DNA from: JBAUHN01 sp049680295
GTDB taxonomy: Bacteria > Pseudomonadota > Alphaproteobacteria > Rhodobacterales > Rhodobacteraceae
Direction of reading: 5' to 3'
Length of the DNA: 12,817 nucleotides
Assembly: GCA_049680295.1 (NCBI GenBank)
Contig: JBAUHN010000492.1
Location: 1 to 12,817, forward strand
The notes below the pieces were generated by a model. It saw only the letters and a program-made list of their open reading frames with translations, had not been told where the DNA came from and did not search any database. Positions 12,329 through 12,817 of the stretch are shown here, piece by piece. The position numbers were made by a program, and so were the translations under genes. Each line of letters opens with the position of its first letter. Positions within the stretch are counted from its first letter, which is position 1.

Positions 12329-12817
12329 ATGATTATTGGATACGGACGTGTCTCGACCGAGGACCAACGCCTCGATGCTCAGATCACCGCTTTGAAGGAA
12401 GCTGGAGCTGAGCGCGTTTTTGCGGACAAGATCGGTGGGACGAAACGAAAACGCCCGGAGCTCGACAAGATGCTGGAGCAACTTCGGCGTGGTGATGTGG
12501 TCCTTGTGACCAAATACGACCGGCTTGCACGGTCACTGACAGACCTTCTCGACATCGTCGCACAGATCGAAACGGCCGAAGCAGGTTTCAGGTCTCTCGC
12601 CGAGGATATCGACACCACTACACCCGCAGGCCGGTTGATTTTTCACGTCTTCGCATCCATCGCACAGTTCGAACGTGAACGCATCCGAGAGCGCACCATG
12701 GAAGGCCTCGACGCCGCGCGCAAGAAAGGCCGCATCGGCGGCAGGCCCCCTGCCCTGTCCACAGATCAGAAAGCTGAAGTGCTAAGATTGAAGGATGAAG
12801 GGCGCGCGTTGAAAGAC
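12329..12817 (+). CDS. Serine recombinase (DNA invertase/resolvase family), 3' end beyond window
   Basis: The first 163 codons of a small serine recombinase; no stop is reached. Catalytic residues are visible in the family order: R7 and S9 in Y-G-R-V-S-T, then D64-R65 and R68 in Y-D-R-L-A-R-S. The P-A-G-R-L-I-F-H-V segment at about 99-107 and the long E helix with E-R-E-R-I-R-E-R-T at about 115-123 follow. The arm G-R-I-G-G-R-P-P at 134-141 introduces the C-terminal helix-turn-helix, which is cut. It looks Hin/Pin/TnpR-like, cytosolic and DNA-binding. There is no ribosome site before the ATG. A poor TTGCGT (12295-12300) and TACCAT (12317-12322) pair with 16-base spacing would start transcription near the ATG, so a leaderless message is possible. 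It is the only intact plus-strand gene. Confidence 0.93.
   Translation, partial: MIIGYGRVSTEDQRLDAQITALKEAGAERVFADKIGGTKRKRPELDKMLEQLRRGDVVLVTKYDRLARSLTDLLDIVAQIETAEAGFRSLAEDIDTTTPAGRLIFHVFASIAQFERERIRERTMEGLDAARKKGRIGGRPPALSTDQKAEVLRLKDEGRALKD

Noticed and set aside
12100..12330. Minus-strand frame of 76 codons across the recombination-site array
   Set aside because: No family resemblance and it is antisense to the structured non-coding array.

Overview
The window looks like an accessory region of an alphaproteobacterium of the Rhodobacterales (Roseobacter-like). The reasons are moderate GC, a tripartite TRAP transporter operon containing an amidase, a cobalt-type nitrile hydratase, and transposase remnants of types common in that group. 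The assignment is inferred from protein character, not from a database search. All intact genes except the last are on the minus strand.

Layout from left to right: (1) positions 3-1616, a three-gene nitrile hydratase operon read right to left as alpha, beta, accessory protein; (2) 1630-2924, a gene-poor scar with a strong 12-bp-stem hairpin and two abutting transposase remnants (IS1595-like, then IS66-like) on the plus strand; (3) 2925-4765, a periplasmic pair made of a PQQ/sorbosone-dehydrogenase-type beta-propeller enzyme and a dihaem c4-like cytochrome, translationally coupled, with a candidate promoter at 4830-4858; (4) 5074-11882, a long minus-strand cluster read as 3-hydroxyisobutyrate-dehydrogenase-like enzyme, D-2-hydroxyacid dehydrogenase, dctP, dctQ, dctM, amidase and a 53-residue two-helix membrane protein; (5) 11883-12328, an intergenic scar with a frameshifted IS5-type fragment and a recombination-site-like array; (6) 12329 to the end, a plus-strand serine recombinase of the Hin/resolvase family, cut by the window edge.

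Working model (inference): the TRAP system imports an organic acid or a related amide, the cytosolic amidase releases a carboxylate, and the two NAD(P)-dependent dehydrogenases connect 2- or 3-hydroxy acids to central metabolism. Nitrile hydratase supplies amides from nitriles, so the window holds a complete nitrile-to-amide-to-acid route split over two operons. The PQQ enzyme and cytochrome would feed electrons from an alcohol, aldose or aldehyde in the periplasm to the respiratory chain. Three kinds of transposase scar plus the recombinase suggest the modules were assembled by transfer. The most interesting non-coding signals are the hix/res-like array in front of the recombinase with a diverged partial copy 10.4 kb away, and a perfect 23-bp tandem duplication with an inverted half-site in front of dctP.
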